NCBI GenBank assembly: GCA_020746835.1
Contig: JAGPNK010000002.1
Coordinates: 1,426,001 to 1,490,000, forward strand
Length of the DNA stretch: 64,000 nucleotides
Source: Stachybotrys elegans
Taxonomy: Eukaryota > Ascomycota > Sordariomycetes > Hypocreales > Stachybotryaceae
Direction: 5' to 3'
Shown piece after piece: positions 54,202 to 64,000 of the stretch (position 1 is the stretch's first letter; every line of letters starts with the position of its first letter). Made by a program: the position numbers and the translations under genes. The notes beneath the pieces are model-generated. The model saw only the letters and a program-made list of their open reading frames with translations. It was not told the origin of the DNA and searched no databases.

Positions 54202-57200
54202 GTCGGTGTGATGTTTGTTCTGGGCTGGTATGGTGATGTTGCTCTTGTTTGTATAGCGATGCTTGCTCGTGATGAAGAGTGATGAACAAAGGTTCTCAGG
54301 CAGTGTTCTCTGGCGCTCTATATACCCACCGAGGAATAGAGAGTGTAGAGTCGTGTCCTCAAGGTCTGCTCTCCCGATCCGCGAGCCAGACGCCTAGGGC
54401 CTGCAGGTCAGCGTCACATGCACATGAGTTCAGCCCTACGGCTTGGAAAGAAGCCATGTAAAGAAAAGGCAACCCGATAGTAGGACAAGCACATGTGACC
54501 CCTGTCTATTGCAAACAGGGCTCAACAGAGCGACACGGACCTTCGAAAGATCCGTCCGAAGTCCTCAATGACTGAAACAGTTGGGGCGTGGCAGGCGGGG
54601 TGTATATAGCGTGGTCGTCCCGAGGAGCATGGCCCCAGTCGGTGTTCCGGCAAGTGCCATGTTTGCGGCAGACCAGCCAATTGGCAGCTCAAGGACAGCA
54701 GAGTAGCATGGAGAGGGTGTGGCAGTTTGGGTAAGCAGGCTTCAACCAATGTCTTTTTGGACGAATGGTAAATGATTGCACAGGTTTAGCGAACCGAGCC
54801 CCTGAGAACGATCCGATAGCTCCTTGTCCCTGCTGATCCGGACCACATGGGTCTGTAGAGGAAGAGCGGGAGGGGTGTAGGATCATGGAACAGCTTCCTG
54901 GAGAAGACGTGAGAGGTTGGAAGAAGAGTCATGTCTATCCCTCAGGGACCCTGCTCGTTGCAAAAAGCCCGATGCGGGACCAAAATCAGGGCAGGTCCCT
55001 TCAGGGATGGATGGATGCCCTCGGAGAAGCAGTGGGCGTATGGGTTCGACTTGGGGGTGGGCGTAGACAGCGGCTTCCTCTGAGGTACGCTCCATGGAGA
55101 TAGTCCCGGACCGCGACCCATTGTTGACAATAGAGCCTCAGCATGCCTCATAAGACTGGGTCTGATGAAGAAGAGTGTGCGTCGTTGCTGGTCTCGTGGC
55201 TTGGCCCAGAGGACGCCCTGCGGTGCTCCGAAGGGGAGTAGTGGACAGCTCCTCCATGCAATGCCACACATTGTGGCTCAGGATGTCGTGAGAAAGGCGT
55301 CAAGTCACGCAGCCAAGATGATTGGCATCGGCTGAGGGAAGGATCTGTCGAATGATTAGAGGAACAGTCGTGGATTGCAGTGTCATTGGACAGATGGGAG
55401 ATGCAGGCAGTGTAAGAGAGGCAAACACCCACAAGTTCATGATGGGCACACCCCATGTTTGGCGAACGGCCCTTGCAGGCACCCTGGGCCCGAGGAATCA
55501 TCTCGCATAGCGCAGGGCGGCGTTGGAGGGTGGAAGGAGATGCTGATAAGTCACCCTGTGTGGTGGTTTCCACGAGGCGGCGTCGTGGGGGCGTAGACCA
55601 TGCCGCGTGGTCTCGAAGCTAGCGGGCACTATAATGACGGGCCTATGCTTCGCCCAGGTAGATTCGTGCGGGCTGCCGTCCGGCCCAGGCCTGCCTTGTA
55701 CGTTGAACCAGGAGAAGACTTGGGATGGCTGTGAGACGAGACGTGGTGAGAATTGGGAGGAAGTTGAAGGTTGCTCGGGGGCCAAAACAGGGGTGGAGAG
55801 GAAGCGGGTACTTGGGTACCCCCTGTGTACATACCTTCCATGCCGGGCAGATACTTCCAGGTACGTTGTCTCTACTCTAATTTGCACGCGATTCGCGCCT
55901 ATTGAGGTACAAAAACAGCAGGGTCGCATACTGTGCACCTTTAAGAATAATAGTGATAATAATATTATTTTGAATTCCTAGACACTTTGATTTATCATGA
56001 GCTATCGCGCCCAGGTAATAATGTGACGACGTAAATAGTCTGGGATAGGTGAATCGAAGACTACCGGGGTGTATTCCGCCCAGTAAGGCTGGGGTGTTTC
56101 CTTCCCGCGCCTGTGGGTGCAGCACGTCGTGCCACTAAACGCGCCGTGACCAAGAACCCCCCGCCCTCCACGCTTGCAGCAAGAGGCCAGGCTGGCTGTG
56201 CACACAGGCAGGGAGGGCATCCCCCACCTTCCCGCCCTGGCGGGGATGTTAGAATACTTACATAGCAGGAGCGGCGGGATATCTCTTCGCCCGGGCCGCC
56301 CTGGATGTCCTCTTTTGGTTTAGAGTAGGTATCGGCAGCACTGCGATCTTCGCCCCGCCTCAATCCATCTCACAACCTCTCTCCACCCGTTTGCTTTTTC
56401 TGTCAGGCACCGCCTAGTTCGATCTGCAGCCACCCCAGCAAGCCCGTTCCCATTCGCCAATGCACGCACTCAATGACATCTCTGCTGAGTTGAAATACTC
56501 CAATCGCCATCTGGAGCGATGCTTGCTTCACCACCATCTTACAGCACAGGCATCCCATCTCAGCAAGGAAATCCGAGATTGACCGCGGGCCACACAGTCT
56601 GATCCTGATAAGTCTGACGTCCAGACTCCCATGGACCACCTGGATCCATGCCTAGTAATGGATTCGAACACCAAGCAGTATCCTCGAGCTCTCTTCGCCA
56701 CTTGGCATGGAGAGGGCTGCATCACTCAATGGTTTGCATCCTGCAACCCTGCAACGATCGGTACTTTGACCATCCCAGGCGCTTACGATACAACCAATGT
56801 GCTGTTTTTCTCGAAGCTTTTTTGGTCCGAGCATGCATATCCTACGCCCCAATTCGGATATCCAAAATAATTCGTCTGCCTCAAGGTGGCAAGCCGATGG
56901 CTGTGATGGTCGTCGGCCCGATCAAGCAATGTCGGCTGCCGATCATGTGCGGCATGCCGGCACTTGATTGTCCATTCGCCATCACCAGGCAACGATGATG
57001 AGAATGCCTGTGTAACAAAGGGCAAACAAGCTATCCCCCAGCTTTTGGAGTAACTGTGACAAAAGACCATCCTCTTCTCCAAGCTTGCATATCACCGCAT
57101 GCAGATGCAATCCGGACCCCCCTCAGGATGTATCCCAGTGGGACTTGAGTGAAGAACCGCTCTATTTGATATACCCAAGGTCCGCAGACTTGGATGCTCT

Positions 57201-57669
57201 ACAGATGTCACTACTGCAGCAGGATCGAATACTAGCTACTTCTGTTACAAGTTTCATCTCTGCAGTTTCGACGGATCCACAGATATGGCGGCTTCGACCA
57301 TTTTCTGGAATATTACTTGTTTTATTGACTACTAGAGCGACTATCGGCGCCTTTGGAACTTTGGAACACCAAAGTACCCTGCGAGCCATGCGCGTGGGTT
57401 CAACTATGCCGCTGGTCCCATACCTTGCCTTAACACAAGGCTGACTGCCACGCGCTGGACTGCTCGGTGCCACTGGCCCGCATAGCCGTTGCAATCACCT
57501 GCAAAGCAGCTGTGTGTACATCTCCAGCGCACCGGAATCAGTACCCGTCTACGTCTTCCTCGTTCTGAGTACTTGCGTTGCCCTGATCGCAAGAGTCCCT
57601 AACATCCCTCAACTTCGATAGACGACCAAAGTTCTGCAAAGCACGTCAGATGAGATCTGCAGACTAGGG
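54202..57669. other. Gene-free interval between the NmrA-like gene and 5-oxoprolinase
   Basis: About 3.5 kb. Frames up to 146 codons occur but none shows a domain, splice-linked continuation or signal. 55962-55972 has an ATTATTTTG/AATAAT-rich patch. At 57351-57367 the 17-mer CTTTGGAACTTTGGAAC is the exact reverse complement of 49829-49845. The left end holds the NmrA-like gene's promoter, the right end the 5-oxoprolinase 3' UTR. Confidence 0.5.
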
Positions 57670-60600
57670 CTAATTCTGCAGCTGTGCGTCCTCCCGTGCC
57701 GCTCCGCTGCCCTTCTTCCACGCTTCGGTGGGATTTGGTACTGCCTTCTCAGCACTTCTCTCGCCAGAGGGGCCCCATCCTCCACCACCCGGCGTATGGA
57801 TAATGATCCGATCTCCAGCCTTCATTGGGGCCGAGTTTTTTGCACCCATATTGATGTGACGTTCCTCGTATTGGACCTCCGCTGCTTCCTCTTGTCCGTT
57901 GTGGATCTTTTGTAGCGACTGTTCCCAAGATCTTTTCTCGACCTTTCGCACCCAGACATTGAGGCCCGCCTGACCGCTCTGGCCCCCATTCAGACCGTAC
58001 GGCCGATGCACACGGCGCTCGCTGAGGATTGAAACCTGCAGCGGAATGCGGAACTCAATATCGCGGATGACGCCGTCTCCGCCGCGGTGCTGGCCCTGCC
58101 CCCCTGACCCGGCCCGAATCGAGAACTCCCTCAGGATAACTGGGTACCTCCTCTCAAAGATCTCAGAATCGGTGATTCGAGTGTTGGTCATGTGCACCTG
58201 CACAGCACTTGCACCTACCCAGTGCGGGCCGGCGCCGCTTCCTCCAGCAATCGTCTCGTAGTACCCGAATCCTTTGACAGACTCACCGCCGGTGACGTTG
58301 CCTCCAAAGCCGAACGTGAGGTTGTTGCAACAGCCCTGGCTCGCAGCGCAGGCCTCAAATGCGCGGAAGACCACATCCGTAATGCGCTGGCTGGTCAGCA
58401 CGTTACCGCCCACCACCGCAGCGCCGATGGACGGCGAGAGGATAGACTGGGGCGGGATCTTGACGTGTATGGGCTTCAGGCAGCCCTGGTTGAGGGGAAT
58501 GTCCTCAGATATGAGGCAGCGCAGGCAGTAGAGAATGGCGCTGTACGTGATGGCCTCGGGGGCGTTGATGTTGCCATAGACCTCGGGTCCGGTCCCCTCA
58601 AAGTCCAACACGGCATCCCCCTTTTCAGCGTCGATGGTGATCTTGAGCTGGATGGGCGTGCCGTCATCCATGTAATCGATGGCCGAAAGCTCCTTGCCCT
58701 CAAATCTCGCATGGACCTCCTTTAGCAGCTTGCGCACACACTGCTCGGCGTTCTCCTGGATCTTGAGCATGTAGAACTGCACAGTCTCCTGGCCGTACTC
58801 CTTGATGAGCCCCTCGATGAGCGAGATGCCTTTCTGGTTGGCCGAGACCTGTGCCCGCAGGTCGTTGATGTTGTCGGCGAGACACCTCGTGCCGCTGCTT
58901 CCTGGCTGCTTCGACGGCTCGTCGTAGAACAGCTCAACGACCCGCTTCTCGTTGAACTTGCCCTTGCTGACCAGCTTCTCGCTCATGATGGCGGCACCCT
59001 CCTGGAACAGCTCGCGCGAGTGCGGCGGCATGCTCCCGGCGCTGATGCCACCAATGTCGGCGTGGTGCGCGCGCGACGCCGCGTAGAAGAGGATGTTCTC
59101 GCCCTTGTCGTCAAAGGCCGGCATGACGAGCGTGACGTCGGGCAGATGCGTGCCTCCGTAGGACGGGTGGTTGGTGATGATGACGTCGCCCTTCTCGAGC
59201 TGGCCCTTCCAGATCTCGGCCTGCCGGCGCACGCACGTCGACATGGAGCCCAAGTGGACGGGAACGTGGGGCGCATTGGCAACGAGGCCGCCGGTGGGAT
59301 CGAAGATGGCGCAGGAGAAGTCGAGGCGCTCCTTGACATTGGTGCTTACGCTCGTCTTTTGCAGGGCGCGGCCCATCTGCTCGGCCGTGGCCATGAAGCG
59401 GTGACCGAAGATGCTGAGCAGGATGGGGTCAACCTCGCGCTCCGTCTGGGTTTCCTGGGGGCTGCAGTAGGTCAGCATTGTACAAGCCATTGGGGTCGTT
59501 GTGCAGGCAGTTAGGAGTGCGAGCTTACCCATCCTTGGGTGCATCCTTCTCAATGTCAATGACTACGTGACTCTCCATGACAAGAGCCTTGGCCTTGGGT
59601 GGGATGACGAGCGTCTGCGTGCCGTCTGCCAGCATCGCTGGTCCTTGAACAGTATCACCGGGGCTGAGGTCCTCTAGCTTGTAGATAGCCGTGTCCAGTC
59701 TCCCGCCGTCAAAGTAAACCTGTGCGGTATTGTGCTTCTTGTCCGCGGGAGCCTCTCGGCGCGTGATGCTCTTCAGCCTCTCATCAACGGTAGTCTCCTT
59801 ATGGCGTAGACTCTTGCCGATGCCGCGAACACGCACGTCGTCGACGATAATGTCGCGATCATCCAGGGTGAAACCAAACTCATAGCGGTGCTGGTCTACA
59901 AAGGCCTTGCCGTACTCCCAGTCGCGGCCGCCATACTTTTCCTTGGCGTCGGCCTCACTCGGGCGAATAATCATGAGGGCCGTCTCAGTTCCCCGATATC
60001 TCAGCCCCAAGTACTCCTCGAACTGCATTGCGTCGTCGCCAAAGCCCTGCTCCCGTAGCGCCGCGCGCGACTTCTCCCTGAGCTTGTCCATCTTGCTCTT
60101 GAGCTCCTCGACGACCTTGCCGCCGTCTTCCCACACCTTGGAGTCGGGCTCCTGACGCTCGTCGACAACGTCTGCGAGCGCCATGCCGTAGGCGGACAGC
60201 ACTGAGGAGTATCTATGGATGACCACCTGGCGGATGTGGAGGGCTTCGGCAATGGCGACGGCGTGCTGGCCACCGGCACCACCGAATGAAGCCAGGCGAT
60301 GTTTCGACGATTCGTGCCCTTTGGCTTCCGTGATGGATCGGATTGGCCTCGTCATGGTCTCGTTTGCCACTGTCAAGAAGCCAAAAGCCACCTCGTCGAC
60401 CGTCATGTTCTTGCCCATCTCCCCGTTCACCTGGTCCGTTAGCTCCTGCAGCACCCTCTTGCTCGCCTCAAAGTCGAGCGGCTGGTCCTCGTTCTCGCCA
60501 AAGATCTTGGGGAAGAACTCGGGCAGCAGGCGCCCGAGATACAGGTTGGCGTCGGTGACAGTGGCCGGTCCTCCTTTGCGGTAGCAGGCGGGGCCTGGGT

Positions 60601-61858
60601 GGGCGCCGGCGGACTCGGGTCCCACGACGAAGAGGCCGTTGCGGAAGAAGAGACGCGAACCGCCCCCTGCGGCGACGGTATTGATGTCGAGCTGCGGCGA
60701 CTGGATGGTGACGCCGGCGGTTGTGGTCTCGAAGACGTGCTCGTAGCGGCCCTCGCCATAGCGAGATATGTCTGTACTGGTGCCACCCTATGTACGTTAG
60801 TTGACATATATTGCCGGTGCTGTCCAACTCACCATGTCAAATCCAATCACGGGGATTTTTGTATTCTCATCCCAGGACGTGACGGCGTAGCCAACAACAC
60901 CCCCAGCAGGGCCTGACAGGATGGCCTTGAGACCCGAGAACTTCTCCACGTCAACAAGCCCACCGTCACTCTGCATGAACTCGCATCTGGCGCCGCGAGA
61001 GCCGCTCTCCTTGACGCTACGGCTGCCAAGCCCGCCTTCAAACCCAGATGAGAACCCATCAATGTACTTCTTGATGACCGGGGTGAGGTATGCGTCGGCG
61101 CACACGGATGTTGCTCGGGGCGTCAGTTTGATCATGGGCATCAGCTCGTGGCTGAGGGAGATGTGTGTGAAGCCGATTTCCCGGGCAACTTTTCCGACGA
61201 GGATCTCATGTTCCATAAAAGTGTATCCGTGCATGAGGCAGACGGCGATGCTTCGGATTCCCCTGTCGAAGACGGGTTTGAGCTTGCTGCGAATCTCCTC
61301 CTCGTCGGCTCTCTTTAGCACTCGCACCGTCTCTCCGGATAGGCCCTGGACCAGGTCATGGCCTTTTGCCTCCTCGGTTCCAGCCCGGACCTCGACATGA
61401 GTGATGTGTCTCGCGGGGTCCTCTGCATAGTCCTCTAGGGTGACTCTCTCGTCAACTTCAATGACCTCCTCGTACAGCACGTCAGGTTTCCGGATGGCCA
61501 GTTCGAAGATCTTGGGCCGGGTCTGGTTGCCGATGGCGAGGCAGTCCCTGAAGCCCTTTGTGACGACCATGGCGACCTTCTCTCCCTTGCGCTCCAGCAG
61601 CGCATTGGTCGCTACCGTGGTGCCCATGCGGATCGACTCGATGTTGGAGGTATCGAGCGGTGCTCCGCGGGGTATCTCGGTCTGCAAGAAATGACACATG
61701 ATGCGTCTAATGCCCTCGATTGGCGCTGAGGAATAGTTGGCTGGATCTTCAGAGAGCAGCTTGAGGATGATTTGCTCTCCATTGTATTCTCCCACGCAAT
61801 CCGTGAACGTCCCGCCACGATCTATGGCTATGCGAATGCCGCGCTCCTTGTCGGCCAT
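57670..61858 (-). CDS. OXP1: 5-oxoprolinase (ATP-hydrolysing)
   Basis: Three exons on the minus strand: 60833-61858, 59529-60787, 57670-59461 (1358 residues; introns of 45 and 67 bp). The enzyme opens 5-oxoproline to glutamate with ATP, closing glutathione turnover in the cytosol. It is a fused hydantoinase A/B protein: HyuA-type N-terminal domain with IRIAIDRGGTFTD (8-20), the second phosphate-binding motif GFDMGGTSTDISRYG (about 339-353, built across the first intron), and a HyuB-type half from about 770 (EVDPILLSIFGHRFMATAEQ, NHPSYGGTHLPDVTL, HHADIGGISAGSMPP, RAGSGGQGQHRGGDG, TPGGGGWG). The 45-bp first intron falls exactly between GFDM and GGTSTD, and the second is phase 2. ATG 61858 gives the family-standard MADKERGIRIAIDRGG start; an in-frame upstream ATG at 61894 adds 12 non-conserved residues. 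Confidence 0.95.
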
Positions 61859-62667
61859 GGTGGGGTAACGGGTGAAGGTGACGTTATGTAGCAATATATT
61901 GAGGTTGGCCAGTCTATACCATTACCAGCAAGAAAGACTTGTGGAGGATATTTTTGGAGTAGCCAGTTGGTGAGGAGGGTCGGAGCAGAGAATGTCAAAT
62001 GCTAATTGCGTGGTTTGTTCAAGGTAAAGTATATCCATCTATCGATGGAATATAGCCCCGCCATTGTCGAGTGGTTTATCACGTCACCACATCAACCAAT
62101 ACTCTTGGGTAGAGAATGACCTTTTGGCGATTATCATATATACTGATGACAAATTTAATATGGCATCATTTTGCGATTATTATATTCGCGGATGACAAAT
62201 TGACATGGACCAGCCATAACGCTGCAGGAGGCCACATTTGAAGTCGACGCTGTATAAATACTCAACGACTGCAAGCAGTATTTGACAGCCCAAATGTGAT
62301 ATACAGTTTCTGGACGCACCGATTAGAACACATATAGATATATAACACCGGGTAATAGCACTATGCTATACCATGGTCACCCCAGGCGGGAAGGACGTTT
62401 GAGCGGAGCTTTTAGTGACTGTTCGGATAGGTCATGTTATGTTCCTCAGATAGATTTGATGTTGAATTCCAAATGTGAATTATAAAGACAAGAAGAGCCT
62501 TGCAAATTGGTCTTGCATTTGATCTCGGTGATTAAACAATGTGTTGCACACGCGTGGGACCGCACAATATTCTCAGGATGTCAGGTTGGGATGGATTATT
62601 TGTGGCTGAAGCTTGGCCTACATAGAAGCCATTAAGCGATCACCCTTCAACAGCAACTCGCTTACGA
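61859..62667. other. 5-oxoprolinase promoter region
   Basis: 809 bp, distinctly AT-rich from about 62050, with a pair of imperfect 40-bp tandem repeats at 62122-62208. No gene supported. The right end includes the upstream flank of the tRNA-His gene. Confidence 0.5.
62122..62208. repeat. Imperfect 40-bp direct repeat pair, AT-rich
   Basis: Copy 1 at 62122-62163 and copy 2 at 62169-62208 share TTTTG(G)CGATTAT, TATAT, GATGACAAATT and ATGG blocks in the same order, about 75-80% identical by eye. Confidence 0.65.
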
Positions 62668-62754
62668 GCCGCGATCGTCTAGTGGTTAGGACATTAGTTT
62701 GTGGTCAACTAATCGGAAACACTGAAAACGGCGGTTCGATTCCGCCTCGTGGCA
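62668..62754 (+). tRNA. tRNA-His (GUG) with 15-nt intron
   Basis: The acceptor stem GCCGCGA pairs with TCGTGGC; discriminator is A (62754). D arm GTCT/GGAC encloses AGTGGTTA (B/A-box like). The anticodon stem TTAGT pairs with ACTGA (one G-U), with loop TTGTGGC, giving anticodon GUG, the same loop as yeast tRNA-His. T arm GGCGG-TTCGATT-CCGCC is perfect. The loop closes only if 62705-62719 (TCAACTAATCGGAAA) is removed after position 37, the normal place for a nuclear tRNA intron. A chance ACTAA in the intron offers a false 3' stem strand. The G-1 needed by tRNA-His is not encoded as a paired base and is expected to be added after transcription. Confidence 0.93.
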
Positions 62755-62770
62755 AGCGATCGAGTACCAA

Positions 62771-62776
62771 TTTTTT
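62771..62776 (+). terminator. RNA polymerase III T-run terminator of tRNA-His
   Basis: Six consecutive T residues 16 nt after the tRNA 3' end, the first such run on the sense strand. Confidence 0.8.
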
Positions 62777-62841
62777 GCCATTCAAATATATTCTGCCTTG
62801 AGTAAGGTCTTATCCCTGTCATAGAATAGATGGAAGTGAGG

Positions 62842-62843
<2 letters not shown>

Positions 62844-62885
<42 letters not shown>
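62844..62885. repeat. 42-nt uninterrupted T homopolymer
   Basis: A single run of 42 T residues on the plus strand, 90 bp downstream of tRNA-His. It is by far the longest homopolymer in the window. It could be a poly(A) tail of a retroposed sequence inserted on the minus strand, or simple slippage expansion; assemblies often misjudge the length of such runs. Confidence 0.85.
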
Positions 62886-62886
<1 letters not shown>

Positions 62887-64000
62887 GTTATAACATTATG
62901 TACATACAGTGCATGAATCTTGTCATTGCTGTCAAGACCCATTATGACTACTTATGCCTGTGAAGATTTTTACATCGTGACATTGATATGCACTTTAATA
63001 TGACCTCATCGCAAATCAACATTTTAGCAGGCCAAGCGACATGTCGGGGGACCCATGCTCAAGGCAAGGCCACTGACATGCATGCGTATTACAGATTAAT
63101 CTGGCGATAGTGTCATTACTGTTAGATTACAGAGGTGGCAAGCATCATGGTGGCGCACTAGCTCTGCTGGCTGAGACTTATGGCACCGGAGGGACTCGAC
63201 CACGATGCTATGTAACATGGAGGTAAGATGAGACGGGCTACCTACGTTGTGAGCTAGCCGTGCAGGAGCCTTCAGCCAACGAATGTGTGTCAAAGGGGAC
63301 GCTGGTGATGTACGGTGTACATACGCCTTCGCTCGACGACTTTCCAGGCGCCGATCCATGGAGGGGCCCAGCGATCGGCAGGCCGCTACCATCTTGGATT
63401 TTGGTCGCTGTCATTTTGGTCTGATGGGGTTCTTTCCAGGCGAAACAAGTGCAATGAGGGCAAAGGACCAGTGGCCCCTTGGTGTCTCGACCATAGCCTG
63501 GTGCATGGTGCATGTCACGGACTCATCGCCTGCTGGTGCAAAAAAAGGTGAGAAGAAGAAAAGTAACCAAAAGAAATACCCAGAGGTGCAACACGTTATG
63601 ACACGGGTCAGGTAACAGAAAGAGGTAGTTGAAGCAGCGTGTGGGTTCGACTCAACTCCAAGGAGAGAAGATGAGCAGGAGAGAGGGAACCCATATTGTC
63701 CTCCTGCTCTCTCTGCAAGTCAGACTCTGTAAGCAAGGGGGTTATTCGTACAGTAAAGTAGTCCGGAACATGAGGTACCGGCGTCGCCTCATCTCGCCTC
63801 ACTCAGGACCCTTGACTCGTCGTGAGATCGCCACTTGAAAAAAAAAGTAATAACAATGAAAATGACAAAAGCAAGCCATCGCACTACATCTCAGCTGGTA
63901 CCTCCCATGTTACTCACAGGCCAGCTCTGATATGATTTTTTCCCCTTCTCTTCTGTCCATGGAAGCCATCATTCCCCTGCATAGCTGGACTCTGTTCGAG

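Larger units (their letters stand above)
62755..64000. other. Right flank without a supported gene
   Basis: About 1.2 kb. Apart from the Pol III terminator and the 42-nt T tract, I see only short frames without features. Composition returns to near 50% GC after 63000. Confidence 0.5.

Noticed and set aside
56631..57444. Two short plus-strand frames (79 and 119 codons) that might be a small secreted gene
   Set aside because: No signal peptide, no plausible splice link between them and no conserved segment.
62694..62714. Intronless folding of tRNA-His using ACTAA right after the anticodon
   Set aside because: It gives a 9-nt anticodon loop and a 17-nt variable loop, both wrong for tRNA-His. 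The 15-nt intron model gives a standard fold.

Overview
The window is a stretch of nuclear DNA from a filamentous ascomycete. The signs are small spliceosomal introns (45-95 bp, GTRNGT...YAG with CTRAC-like branch sites), a GC-rich third codon position, an intron-bearing eukaryotic tRNA, and protein families such as Zn2Cys6 regulators, NmrA-like proteins, Inn1-type C2 proteins and an RRN10-type UAF subunit. Protein content and intron style fit Sordariomycetes, most likely Hypocreales and possibly a Trichoderma-like genome. That placement is inference from memory of families, not a search result.

Layout from left to right. 1-5083 holds no gene I can support. 5084-8174 has SWC4 (chromatin remodelling, minus) and an alpha-type p24 cargo receptor (plus) on a shared 423-bp promoter. 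8945-10440 is a membrane-type casein kinase I (minus) with a long gene-free upstream region to 15022. 15023-18584 has an AKR6-type aldo/keto reductase and a nitronate monooxygenase (both plus), converging on a peroxisomal SCP2 protein (minus). 19252-21671 has a LETM1-domain protein (minus) and a free-methionine-(R)-sulfoxide reductase (plus), divergent; the latter has a start codon cut off by an intron and an apparent 5-nt micro-exon. 23029-28042 has an Inn1-type C2 cytokinesis protein and UTP15. 29238-33684 is a 1427-residue Zn2Cys6 regulator ending in a decapeptide repeat. 33685-44519 is a gene desert of about 10.8 kb.

44520-48069 has a divergent RRN10-like and CSA/RAD28 pair, then ATG5. 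48612-51903 has a small 8-cysteine secreted protein and a CECR1/ADGF-type adenosine deaminase, divergent across 1.07 kb. 53179-54201 is an NmrA-like gene with a 2-bp frameshift in exon 1. 57670-61858 is 5-oxoprolinase. 62668-62754 is tRNA-His(GUG) with a 15-nt intron and a Pol III terminator, followed by a 42-nt T tract.

Most genes are single-copy housekeeping genes (ribosome biogenesis and rDNA transcription, repair, autophagy, glutathione and redox turnover, trafficking, cytokinesis) and there is no biosynthetic cluster. Exon limits were set by hand from splice signals, reading phase and family conservation. I found no convincing new multi-gene system. The most unusual items are the fRMsr gene structure, the CTD-like repeat tail of the large regulator, the frameshifted NmrA gene and the secreted-protein/ADGF pair.
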